Shown: positions 1-7,533 of the stretch, piece by piece
Layout of the letters: each line of letters starts with the position of its first letter
Numbering within the stretch: position 1 is the first letter of the stretch
Assembly (NCBI RefSeq): GCF_000948395.1
Contig: NZ_JYFN01000006.1
Span: 1-45,174 of the forward strand
DNA length: 45,174 bases
Direction: 5' to 3'
Origin: Frankia torreyi
GTDB taxonomy: Bacteria > Actinomycetota > Actinomycetes > Frankiales > Frankiaceae
Notes under the pieces: model-generated
The model's database searches: none
Seen by the model: only the letters and a program-made list of their open reading frames with translations
Told to the model about the DNA's origin: nothing
Program-made: the position numbers and the translations under genes

Positions 1-921
1 CACGATCGGACCGGTGTGTGTCTGTTCGTGTAAGGCCGCCTACGACACGTCGTTGACGGACGGGCAGTGGGCGGTGATCGGACCGCTGTTGCCCGTGCGG
101 GACCCGTGCCGCGGTGGTGCCCCGTTGAAGTACGACCGACGCCTGGTGATCGACTCGATTCTGTACGTGCTGGGAGCGGGGTGTTCGTGGCGGCGGATGC
201 CGCATGACCTGGCGCCGTGGGACGTGGCCTACCGGTGGTTTCGGGACTGGACCGCGGACGGGACGTGGGCGCGGGTCCACGACACCCTGCGCGACCGGGT
301 CCGCCAGGCCGACGGGCGGGATCCGCAGCCGTCGGCCGCGGTGCTGGACTCGCAGTCGGTGAAGTCCGCCGAGGGCGGTGAGGCGATCGGCTACGACGCG
401 GGCAAGCGGGTACGCGGCCGTAAACGGCACCTGCTGGTCGACACCTGCGGGCTGCTGCTGACGGTGGTCGTGCACTCCGCGTCGGTGCAGGACCGGGCCG
501 GTGCCCGCCGGGTACTGACCGGTCTGCACCGGCTGTTCCCGCAGGTCGGGCTGGTGTGGGTGGACGGCGGCTATGTGAACGTCGTCGATGCCTCCCTGGT
601 GGCCTGGGCCGCCGAGCAGGAGAACATCGAGATCGTCGCTGTTCCGCGTAACGCCGACGTGCGAGGGTTTCAGGTGCTGCCCCGCCGCTGGGTGGTGGAA
701 CGCACGTTCGGCTGGTTAGGCAGGTGCAGACGCTTGGCACGCGACTACGAACGCAAGACCGCGCACGCCGAAGCCATGATCCAGGTTGCGATGATCCGGC
801 TCATGGCGGCCCGGCTCGCCGGTGAGGACGTCGAGCCCCACGGTCCCATCGAGACCGAAGCCGCTCGACGCCTCACCGAAGACCTCACCAACGAGTAGCC
901 ACTCGGATACCCAACACTCTC
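1..921 (+). mobile_element. IS5-family insertion sequence, left end outside the window
   Basis: A single-ORF transposase gene fills this stretch. The window begins only 13 bases before the first visible start codon, so the left inverted repeat is missing. After the transposase stop (898) the sequence TACCCAACACTCTC (908-921) is a candidate right terminal repeat; on the other strand it starts GAGAGTGTTGGG. The next three bases, TTA, fit the TNA target duplication used by some IS5 subgroups. The exact right edge is inferred from this pattern. Confidence 0.6.
14..898 (+). CDS. IS5-family DDE transposase
   Basis: Cuts and joins the ends of its own insertion sequence. The N-terminal third (residues about 11-95) has the DUF4096-type region common in IS5 transposases, including GCSWRRMPHDL. 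The catalytic triad appears intact: Asp112 in VLDSQS, Asp184 in WVDGGY and Glu229 in VVERTFGWL, followed by the family's RRLARDYER signature. The length (about 294 aa) fits a complete single-frame IS5 transposase. The GTG at 14 is the first start visible, but the frame is open to the window edge, so the true start may lie outside. It converges on the unknown gene ending at 922. Confidence 0.88.
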   Translation: MCVCSCKAAYDTSLTDGQWAVIGPLLPVRDPCRGGAPLKYDRRLVIDSILYVLGAGCSWRRMPHDLAPWDVAYRWFRDWTADGTWARVHDTLRDRVRQADGRDPQPSAAVLDSQSVKSAEGGEAIGYDAGKRVRGRKRHLLVDTCGLLLTVVVHSASVQDRAGARRVLTGLHRLFPQVGLVWVDGGYVNVVDASLVAWAAEQENIEIVAVPRNADVRGFQVLPRRWVVERTFGWLGRCRRLARDYERKTAHAEAMIQVAMIRLMAARLAGEDVEPHGPIETEAARRLTEDLTNE

Positions 922-1650
922 TTACGCCAGGGCGCGCCGAATGCCGTCCACGGCGGCCGCGTACCCCGCCCGAAACGCCTCCCGCTCGCCCGCCGTCATC
1001 CAACGCGCCGCCACCAGTCCCGCCGGCTCGGCGCCGAGCGCGGTCTCCAGAACCGTAGGCGCCCGGGCCGGCGGCGCATCGCCGCCGGCCCCCGGGCCGT
1101 ACACCAGCACCACGTCGACGTCGCCGTAGGCAGCGGTGAAGACCAGACCGGCCGGCAGCCGGCCGACGGCACGGAACGCCTCCACCGGATCGGAACCCAC
1201 GCGCAGCGCGACCGCCCAACGGTCCAGCCCCCAGGACGTGACGGAGACCCGGCGGGCCTCCTGTCGGTCCGCGGCCGGCTGGGCAGCGCTCGACTCCTGG
1301 GCTCCGGCCACCGCCGTCTCCGCCTGGCCGGCGGGGGATGGCGCCGCCGATCCGGGGGGTCCGGCCGGATCGGCGGCGGATCGGTGACCCTGCTTGGGCA
1401 GGGCAGAGTCACCTGTCCACCGGGTCGGCGGGGGCACCTCGGCGACGGCGGACTGCCGCTCGTGAACGAAGAAGCGCACCGGCGCCACCTCGTACTCCGG
1501 CCAGCCCTGCTCAGCCGCGAAGTCGTCCGCCGCCGACGCGGAGACGAAGGTGATCACCACATCGGTGACCTGCCGGTTGCCGCCGGGCGCGAACCGGACG
1601 ACGCCGTAGACGACCGCAGGTCGATCATGATCTCTCCTCGGCTCCGTCAC
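922..1650 (-). CDS. Hypothetical protein, 3' end abuts the insertion sequence
   Basis: Not a family I recognise. About 242 aa from a GTG at 1650; another in-frame GTG lies at 1659. The N-terminal 55 residues (VVYGVVRF, DVVITFVSASAADDF, VRFFVHERQ) look like a small alpha/beta fold. An Ala/Pro/Gln-rich linker follows, then a C-terminal globular part (WGLDRWAVALRVG, AYGDVDVVLVYGPG, ARWMTAGEREAFRAGY). No signal peptide or membrane segment is seen. The stop codon is the TTA/TAA next to the probable IS end, so the original C-terminus may have been longer. An ATG at 1630 is out of frame. Confidence 0.6.
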   Translation of the reverse strand: MTEPRRDHDRPAVVYGVVRFAPGGNRQVTDVVITFVSASAADDFAAEQGWPEYEVAPVRFFVHERQSAVAEVPPPTRWTGDSALPKQGHRSAADPAGPPGSAAPSPAGQAETAVAGAQESSAAQPAADRQEARRVSVTSWGLDRWAVALRVGSDPVEAFRAVGRLPAGLVFTAAYGDVDVVLVYGPGAGGDAPPARAPTVLETALGAEPAGLVAARWMTAGEREAFRAGYAAAVDGIRRALA

Positions 1651-1675
1651 GATCGGCACCGCCCTTCCGGACCCG

Positions 1676-1720
1676 CACCCCCTGCGCCCACACTCCCTGC
1701 GCCGACACTCCCTGCGCCGA
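1676..1720. repeat. 15-bp tandem repeat, three copies
   Basis: Three consecutive 15-base units of CACTCCCTGCGCCGA. The second and third copies are identical, and the first differs at two positions. It lies just upstream of the unknown minus-strand gene. Confidence 0.85.
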
Positions 1721-1738
1721 CGCCCGATCGGCCGGGCC

Positions 1739-1770
1739 GGTGGCCGCCACCGACGCTGGTGGCGGCCACC
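1739..1770. other. Perfect 13-bp inverted repeat (hairpin)
   Basis: GGTGGCCGCCACC (1739-1751) and GGTGGCGGCCACC (1758-1770) are exact reverse complements around a 6-base loop. It lies about 90 bases upstream of the minus-strand gene start. It has no T tract, so it could be a leader hairpin, a protein site or a terminator-like element. Confidence 0.7.
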
Positions 1771-2187
1771 AGGGTCGGTGGCCGTCGGTCCGCCCCTCCC
1801 ATCCGGGCCGGCGGTGACCAACCGGCCCGCCGGGTGCGCCGGCCCCGCCCGGCGGAGGTCGCGGCTCGACGCGGGGCGGGGCCGGCCTGCGTCCAGGGTG
1901 GCCCGAGCCGGCGTGGCCGGGAAACGTCAGTCAGGCATGCTCTTCTCGTATGGGCCCGGCTGGACCGGACCACAGCCGGATCCGCGCCGCTGCGCGCCCC
2001 CGCACCGGCGGTGCGGAGACAACCTCGCCTCCAGCTCCAGCCGGGGCGGGAGCGGATGATCCGGCCGGGCGGGAGCGGGAGCTGCCGGCCGGTCGATTAC
2101 CAGATCTGCCTCGGTGCCGCCTGCCCATCCGACCCGGCCGGATGTCGGATCCGCGACAACCTCGCGGTCGCGACAAGCGCCGGCAAA

Positions 2188-2206
2188 CTATGCCGGTTTG
2201 GCATAG
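2188..2206. promoter_or_regulatory. Perfect palindrome, candidate operator
   Basis: CTATGCC-GGTTT-GGCATAG is a perfect 7-bp inverted repeat with a 5-base spacer, about 100 bases upstream of the HTH-deformylase gene. The flanks also hold AAAC/GTTT pairs that allow an alternative stem. Its size and position fit an operator for a dimeric HTH regulator, possibly the next gene's own product. That role is inference. Confidence 0.5.
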
Positions 2207-2307
2207 CGTCGTCATCCTGACGTCTTAGCCGCAGCCTGACGCAGCGGACTTTCCGCCGTCCCGGCAGGGCGATCGACGCAGGTCGGAGCCCGACGGAAGG
2301 CCGGTCG

Positions 2308-3957
2308 ATGTCCTACGAATCCGGTCCCTACCGGGTCTCCCGCATCCTGCTCGCCCGGTCCGACTTCCGGACCGCGTGCGAGACCCGGGACTTCCGGACG
2401 GCCTTCCGGCTGATGAAGAAGTATGACGGCGCGAGCCAGAACCGCATCGCGTCCCCGGTCGAGGGCCTCAGCCAGAGCCGAGTCAGCCGGATCATGCAGG
2501 GTGAGGATCATATCGCCCGGCTCTCCCTGATCGAGCGCATCGCCGACGCGCTGCGCATCCCGGGCGCCTATTTCCAGCTCGCCGCGCGCCCATGGGAAGC
2601 GACGGACGAGGCGGGTGACGCGCCCCGTTCGCCGGGCGCCCGGGCGACGGAGCCCGGTGGTCGCATGGCCCCGCCGCCACCGGGCTCGTCGGCGGCGATC
2701 ACGGCGGCCGAGCCGGTCGGGGCCGCCCGGGCCACCCGGGCCGGCCCCGACCCGGGTGGGCTTGTCGTCGAGGAGGATCGCGCCGAGCTGCGCTACGAGG
2801 ACGGCATGTACGTCGCCCATCAGCGCCGGCTCGTGCTCAACACCGGCGTCGAACCGGTGACCCGCTACCTGATGCGGATCTCCGTCGACCGATTTCCCGG
2901 GGACCAGGAACGCGCCGCCCGGCTCTACCGCAGCAATCCGCTGCGCTGGGAGGAACTGCAGCTCAGCGCGCACTGCGGCGACGAGCAGATGTCCTGGCAG
3001 GTCAAGACCGACTGGGATGCGCTGAAGGAGGTCTGGCTGCTGTTCGAGAACAATCGCGGCCGATTCCCCCTCTACCCGGGCGAATCAGCATGGATCGAGT
3101 ACAGCTACCGGGTCGGCGAGGAGAAGTGGGGCCCGTGGTTCCAGCGGGCCGTCCGGGTACCGACCAGCTTCCTGTCGGTCGTGCTGGACTTCCCCGCCGA
3201 GGTCGATCCCGTGGTCTGGGGCATGGAGACGTCGATGACCGCGGACGCCTTCCCGTTCCGCACGGCGATTGCCCGCTCGGATGATGCCAAAAGGCGTGTT
3301 TTCACCTGGTCCACCAATAATCCCCCACTGCACGCCCGATATCGTCTGGAATGGAACTTTCGGGCGGGGGCGCCGAACCGGGATCCCGCCGACCGAGCCG
3401 TTGCCCGGCCCAGCGCGCAGATGGCCGCGGCGGGCATCGTCCAGGTAGGCGATCCCGCACTCCACCAGCCAGCCCGGTCGTTCGAGCTGCCCGTCGAGGC
3501 CGAGGACGCCCGCCGCGTCGTCGCCGAGCTGTCCTCGGCCATGGAGCGAGTGTCCGCGCTGCACACGTTCGGGAAGGGGATGGGCATCGCCGCGCCCCAG
3601 ATCGGGATCAACCGGGCGGCGGCCATCGTGCGGTCCGCGGACGGCGACATCCTCACCCTGCTCAACCCACGCGTCATCGAGTCCGTCCCCGAGAGCGACG
3701 AGCAGTACGAGGGGTGCCTGAGCTTCTTCGACATCCGCGGGATCGTCCCGCGGTCCCTGGAGCTGCACGTGGAGCACACCGACATCTCGGGCCGCCGGCA
3801 CATCACGGTGTACCGGCAGGGCCTGGCCCGCCTGGTCGCCCACGAGATCGACCACCTGCACGGGCACCTCTACACCGACCGGATGCGCCCCGGGGTCACG
3901 CCCATCCCCGTCGAGCAGTACCGCGGCACCGGTTCGGCCTGGACCTACACCCCCTGA
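2308..3957 (+). CDS. XRE-type HTH, unknown domain and peptide deformylase fusion
   Basis: A 549-aa protein in three parts. Residues about 25-95 carry an XRE-like helix-turn-helix (GLSQSRVSRIMQGEDHIARL, then ERIADALRIPGAYF). A Pro/Ala/Gly linker (about 97-150) leads to an unrecognised, probably beta-rich region (about 155-350). Residues 378-549 form a full-length peptide deformylase, which removes formyl groups from N-terminal formyl-methionine. All three deformylase motifs are intact: GIAAPQ (426-431), EGCLS with metal ligand Cys470, and HEIDH with ligands His512 and His516 and catalytic Glu513. Housekeeping deformylases are about 170-200 aa and lack the first two parts. The ATG at 2308 follows AAGGCCGG, a weak ribosome site. 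A palindrome lies upstream and tandem repeats lie directly downstream. The gene stands alone, with no fmt or def neighbours. A role as a DNA-binding regulator coupled to formyl-peptide processing is inference. Confidence 0.85.
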   Translation: MSYESGPYRVSRILLARSDFRTACETRDFRTAFRLMKKYDGASQNRIASPVEGLSQSRVSRIMQGEDHIARLSLIERIADALRIPGAYFQLAARPWEATDEAGDAPRSPGARATEPGGRMAPPPPGSSAAITAAEPVGAARATRAGPDPGGLVVEEDRAELRYEDGMYVAHQRRLVLNTGVEPVTRYLMRISVDRFPGDQERAARLYRSNPLRWEELQLSAHCGDEQMSWQVKTDWDALKEVWLLFENNRGRFPLYPGESAWIEYSYRVGEEKWGPWFQRAVRVPTSFLSVVLDFPAEVDPVVWGMETSMTADAFPFRTAIARSDDAKRRVFTWSTNNPPLHARYRLEWNFRAGAPNRDPADRAVARPSAQMAAAGIVQVGDPALHQPARSFELPVEAEDARRVVAELSSAMERVSALHTFGKGMGIAAPQIGINRAAAIVRSADGDILTLLNPRVIESVPESDEQYEGCLSFFDIRGIVPRSLELHVEHTDISGRRHITVYRQGLARLVAHEIDHLHGHLYTDRMRPGVTPIPVEQYRGTGSAWTYTP

Positions 3958-3960
3958 GCC

Positions 3961-4058
3961 CCACAGCAACCCCCGGAGCCCCGCAGCAACCCCCGGAGCC
4001 CCGCAGCAACCCCCGGAGCCCCGCAGCAACCCCGGAGCCCCGCAGCAACCCTCCGAGA
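3961..4058. repeat. 20-bp tandem repeat, about five copies
   Basis: Starts 4 bases after the deformylase-fusion stop codon. Three exact units of CCGCAGCAACCCCCGGAGCC (the first with A for G) are followed by a 19-base copy that has lost one C and a decayed fifth copy. The single-base slip suggests replication slippage. It is not translated in the upstream frame. Confidence 0.9.
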
Positions 4059-4415
4059 GCCGGTCACCGACACCGCCCGGTCGCCCTGCCGGACACATCC
4101 CCTTTATGTGGGACGACTCGTGGAGTGCCGTATAGTTCGGAAAAGCGCGGAAGAGCCGTTGTTCGCGGCGCAGCGGCGAAATTTTTTCTCGACTCCGTTA
4201 GCGGCACCGTCGACGCGGGTAGAAAGCGCCCCCCGCCACGCCCGGGAGAGAACCGGCCACGGACCGCGAAGGGCTTATGGTCAGCGTGGCCGACCAACCG
4301 CAAAACAGGCGTTCCCTGGAGCTCCGAAGGCCGTTAGAATCGGGCGCGCACGCGGGCGCGAAACCGCAAAAAAAAGATCAATTAAAGACGTTAGAACGTA
4401 CTGTGCCCATCCTCA
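4059..4415. other. Intergenic, relatively AT-rich, no gene seen
   Basis: About 360 bases with no supportable gene. It contains A/T runs unusual for this genome, such as ATTTTTT near 4181 and AAAAAAAA near 4368. These suggest a regulatory or transferred segment upstream of the riboswitch transcript. Confidence 0.4.
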
Positions 4416-4422
4416 CGTACCC

Positions 4423-4453
4423 TTGATTTCCCGGGGTCACGCTCAGCTATGTT
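4423..4453 (+). promoter_or_regulatory. Candidate promoter of the riboswitch transcript
   Basis: TTGATT (4423-4428) and TATGTT (4448-4453) resemble -35 and -10 boxes with a 19-base spacer, slightly longer than the usual 17. A start near 4460 would place the transcript just ahead of the riboswitch. Confidence 0.35.
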
Positions 4454-4484
4454 CGTCGCCATGCCGTCAACTGATGGCAGACGT

Positions 4485-4655
4485 CGGGTGGCACGCCGAA
4501 CCCTGCCCCCACCCGATGAGAATCAAACCTGCGGCAGGGACGGGGGAACCAATTCCGGGCGCCGAGGTCAGGCGTCCTAGGGGTGAAGCCGCGAACCACG
4601 GCCGGGCATTCCCAGCCCGAACCCGACAGCTCACCTCGCAGGCGTGGGGAAGGGC
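4485..4655 (+). ncRNA. c-di-AMP (ydaO/yuaA-type) riboswitch
   Basis: The leader of the secreted transglycosylase-like gene contains the conserved blocks of the actinobacterial ydaO motif: GCCGAACCCTGCC near 4495, GACGGGGGAACCAATTCCGGG near 4540, GGGGTGAAGCCGC near 4580, and CCCGAACCCGACAGCTCACC near 4615. The closing stem pairs CACGCC (4492-4497) with GGCGTG (4641-4646). Its 3' strand touches the ribosome site GGGGAAGGG, so ligand binding could control translation or transcription. This class binds cyclic di-AMP and usually turns expression off. It is known upstream of cell-wall hydrolase genes, including rpf genes in Streptomyces. Confidence 0.88.
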
Positions 4656-4661
4656 AACTTA

Positions 4662-5042
4662 ATGTCCAACGCTCGTTCGCTCGGTCGGGGCCTCAACCGG
4701 ATCAAGCTCGGCACCCGGGCCGCAGTCATCGCCACCACTCTCGCCGCCTCCGTCGGCGGCGGTCTCGCGCTGTCCCAGCCGGCCAGCGCGGGGACCAACG
4801 CCGACCACTTCCTGAGCGCCGTGATTCCCTGCGAATCCGGCGGGAACCCGCACGCGGTCAACTCCATCGGAGCCGGCGGCCTGTTCCAGTTCCTGCCCAG
4901 CACCTGGCATGGTCTGGGCGGCAGGGGTCTGCCGCAGCACGCCAGCGTCGCGGAGCAGTGGCAGCGCGCGCGGCAGCTCTACGCGCAGGCCGGCACCAGC
5001 CCCTGGTACGCGTCGAAGCCCTGCTGGGGTCACCGGATCTGA
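4662..5042 (+). CDS. Secreted Rpf/transglycosylase-like protein
   Basis: A 126-aa exported protein likely to cleave peptidoglycan, as resuscitation-promoting factors do. Residues 1-43 are a Sec signal peptide with a probable cut after QPASA. Residues 48-123 form an Rpf-type lysozyme-like fold: IPCESGGNPHAVN with putative catalytic Glu58, GLFQFLPSTWHGLGG, then a helical end closing with WYASKPCWG. Two cysteines (57 and near the end) could form the disulfide typical of Rpf domains. The ATG at 4662 is preferred over the in-frame GTG at 4644 because GGGGAAGGG sits 7 bases before the ATG. It has no LysM or other wall-binding domain, so it is a minimal form. It is controlled by the riboswitch directly upstream. 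Confidence 0.85.
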   Translation: MSNARSLGRGLNRIKLGTRAAVIATTLAASVGGGLALSQPASAGTNADHFLSAVIPCESGGNPHAVNSIGAGGLFQFLPSTWHGLGGRGLPQHASVAEQWQRARQLYAQAGTSPWYASKPCWGHRI

Positions 5043-5163
5043 GGCCCCGATACACCGCGCCGACATCCGCACTCGGCCGACTCTGATCCGCACATGATCG
5101 ATCGGATCGTGCTCGACAGATCGTGAGCCGTAGCCGGCGCGAGGCGACGCGACCCAGCGCGGG

Positions 5164-7392
5164 TCAGGAGCCCCGTCCCCCGTGCGGGGGGCGGGGCTCC
5201 GTCACGTCCCCGGACCGGCCGCCGGTCAGCATCCCCGCCTGCGGTCGCGGCCCGGGCCGCACCCCCGCGGGTGGCCAGCGCAGCTCCACGCAGAGCTGCC
5301 CGTCGTCGACGTCGACGATCATGTCGATGGCCCGACCCGACGGTGCCGGCGGCAACTGGCCCGCCGGCCAGGAACACGACAGGAACAGGCTGGCCGTACG
5401 CGCCTGCGCGGTGACGGTGAGCAGGACCCGGCGGCTCGGCATCACCCGCAGCGCGTGGTGCAACTGCTCGACGAACTCGCCGCGCACCGAGGCGGGCAAC
5501 TGGTCGAGGCCACCGGAGATCTGGCTGGACACGACCGTGCCATGCCGTTCGGCGGCGTCGATGGCCTCCCCGATCGCGCTGTGCACGGCGTCGTCGTCGA
5601 ACAGCAGCCGCCGCACGGCGACCGCGCGCCGGGCACATTCCGAGCGCACGACGTCGGCCTGCGGGTCGAGCCGGCCCGCGGCGACGCCGGCCAGCAGCGG
5701 CGCCACGTCCCGTTCGACGGCCCGCAGCAGCACTCTGCGACGCTCGCGCGCCCGGTCCCGCTTCTCGGCTCGCCGACCCAGCTCCCGCTCGCAGTGACTG
5801 GCCCAGGCCCGGACATCTGCCGTGCTCCACAGCAACGGACCGATCATGACCAGGCAGATCTGCATGATCCACAAGTAGTAGAGCAACAGGAGAAGGTGGG
5901 ACAGCGCGAACGGGTCCCGCGGGTTGGTCAGTAGGCTCACCGCGATCACGGCGGCGCCGACGGTGACCGACGCGAGCACCCATCGCCACACCGGGCGGGA
6001 CACCGTCACCAGCATCAACAACGGCGGCAGGCTGACCATCGGCCACGCCATCATCCGCACCTCGCCGACGTCGCCGGCGTTCCACCCGCCCCCCACCGCG
6101 ATCCCCAGGCAGAGCAGCACCACGGCGGCCGCCTCCACCTGCGTCAACGGCCCGGACCGGAAGCGTCGCCGGGCCACGGCGAGCGCGGCGAGTGGGGCGA
6201 ACAGCAACGCGAGCGCCAGCGGGACCGAACGGACATGGGGCAGGGCGCGGCCGGCGGGCAGAACCAGCAGGATCAGCCAGACTGCGGCGAATCGACTGGT
6301 CAGGTGGCGTAGCTGCGCGGTGTAGAGGGCGCGCAGCGAGCCGGCCGCGGGCGCCACCGTCACCCAGGGGTCCGGACGGCCGGCCGCGCCGGGCGCCGCG
6401 CCGGCCGGCCCGGACCCGATCAGCACGTTGCCAGGCGGCTCGGATCCGACCAGCAGGTCGCCGGCCGGCCCGGATCCGACCAACAGGTCGCCGGCCGCGC
6501 CCTCGTCGAGCGTCGGTCCGCGCTCCACCGCCGGGATCTCGCTGGCCGCCGGCCACCGCCCCGGGCCGGCCCGGGGCGGTGGCTCGCGCCCACCGATCAG
6601 CTCGTCCAGGGCCGTCGCGCCGTCGGCGCAGCGGCGGCGGGTGAGCTGTCCGTCGCCGCCGCCGCCCCAGGCGATGCCGGTGAGGGTGTTGAGCACCGCG
6701 TTGTGGATCGTCAGCTCATGTTCCCGCTGCTCGCGCAGCAGGGTGAGCACGTCGTCCTCGCCTGCGCGCCGCTCGGCCACCTCGGCCAGCCGCGCCTGCG
6801 CCCCGCCCGCGAGCGCGTGTACCTGCGGCCGGACGTACCGGACGAGCAGGGCCGTGCAGATGATCGCGGCCAGCGGCATCGGAGCCGGCGGCCCGGCGCC
6901 GGACGCCCCGGCCACGAAGGCGCCGACCGTCAGCGCCGTCACGGCCAGGAAGGGGCCGGCGGGGAAGGCCCAGGCGGCCACCGCCGTCGCGTGCGTCGCC
7001 GCGAGCAGCACGAACGAGGCAGAGTCTCCGACCGATTCCGGCGGCAGCCACAGGCGCGCCCCCGAGGCCAGGACGAGCGCGACGACCACATTGCCGGCCG
7101 CCAGCACCCACCCGATGCCGCGATGCAGCGCGATCAGGGCGAACGTCAGCGACCAGGCGGCGGCCAGCGCCGCGACCACCAGGCCGAGCGGATGGCTCAC
7201 GTACCAGTCGTGCCACAGCAGCACGAACCCCACGCCGAAGAGCGCCGCGTACAGCCGCAACGCCGCGAAGACCGCCGCCAGCACCAGCCGCAGCGCGACG
7301 GTGGGCAGCAGGGTCAGCCGCGGCTGCGGTTCGGGCAGGAGGAAACGCGGCAGCGCGAACAGCCGCGCCGACGATTCCCGCCTGCCCCGCAC
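5164..7392 (-). CDS. Polytopic membrane protein resembling a degenerate sensor kinase
   Basis: A 742-aa protein from a GTG at 7392, with GGGGGA about 9 bases upstream. The first membrane block has about six helices (residues about 25-200). A cytoplasmic stretch follows with REHELTIHNAVLNTLTGIA (about 225-245), reminiscent of the histidine-containing helix of NarL-partner kinases. Next is a linker with three repeats of the GDLLVGSGPA type. A second membrane block of about six helices (about 365-535) leads to a charged coiled segment (ERELGRRAEKRDRARERRR) and a C-terminal domain ending in a beta-rich IDMIVDVDDGQLCVELRW. I see no N, G1 or G2 boxes of an ATP-binding domain, so kinase activity is doubtful. 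The duplicated layout suggests fusion of two half-sensors. No response regulator is adjacent. Function unknown. Confidence 0.7.
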   Translation of the reverse strand: MRGRRESSARLFALPRFLLPEPQPRLTLLPTVALRLVLAAVFAALRLYAALFGVGFVLLWHDWYVSHPLGLVVAALAAAWSLTFALIALHRGIGWVLAAGNVVVALVLASGARLWLPPESVGDSASFVLLAATHATAVAAWAFPAGPFLAVTALTVGAFVAGASGAGPPAPMPLAAIICTALLVRYVRPQVHALAGGAQARLAEVAERRAGEDDVLTLLREQREHELTIHNAVLNTLTGIAWGGGGDGQLTRRRCADGATALDELIGGREPPPRAGPGRWPAASEIPAVERGPTLDEGAAGDLLVGSGPAGDLLVGSEPPGNVLIGSGPAGAAPGAAGRPDPWVTVAPAAGSLRALYTAQLRHLTSRFAAVWLILLVLPAGRALPHVRSVPLALALLFAPLAALAVARRRFRSGPLTQVEAAAVVLLCLGIAVGGGWNAGDVGEVRMMAWPMVSLPPLLMLVTVSRPVWRWVLASVTVGAAVIAVSLLTNPRDPFALSHLLLLLYYLWIMQICLVMIGPLLWSTADVRAWASHCERELGRRAEKRDRARERRRVLLRAVERDVAPLLAGVAAGRLDPQADVVRSECARRAVAVRRLLFDDDAVHSAIGEAIDAAERHGTVVSSQISGGLDQLPASVRGEFVEQLHHALRVMPSRRVLLTVTAQARTASLFLSCSWPAGQLPPAPSGRAIDMIVDVDDGQLCVELRWPPAGVRPGPRPQAGMLTGGRSGDVTEPRPPHGGRGS
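5167..5200. terminator. Strong hairpin between convergent genes
   Basis: GGAGCCCCG-T-CCCCC and GGGGG-(G)-CGGGGCTCC form a long GC stem with a tiny loop. It overlaps the last codons of the minus-strand membrane protein gene and lies downstream of the riboswitch-controlled gene, so it could stop transcription from both sides. No U tract is present, as is common in high-GC actinobacteria. Confidence 0.6.
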
Positions 7393-7533
7393 CGTCGTCC
7401 GTTCCCCCGAGATGGCCCGACGCCCAAGTAGGGCATGAGGCTACAAGGGCGCCGCGACGGGCTCAGCGTTCCGCCGCGCAGGACTCGGTTGCGTCACCTT
7501 TCGGCCGCCACCGGCCGGGGAGCACCCGAGTAC

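Larger units (their letters stand above)
1651..2307. other. Intergenic region between divergent genes with repeats and dyads
   Basis: No convincing gene. It holds a 15-base tandem repeat (1676-1720), a 13-bp perfect inverted repeat (1739-1770) and a palindrome (2188-2206), listed separately. Open frames here overlap each other in several frames and read as GC-rich noise rich in Arg, Pro and Gly. It must carry the promoters of the two divergent genes, but I cannot assign them. Confidence 0.5.
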
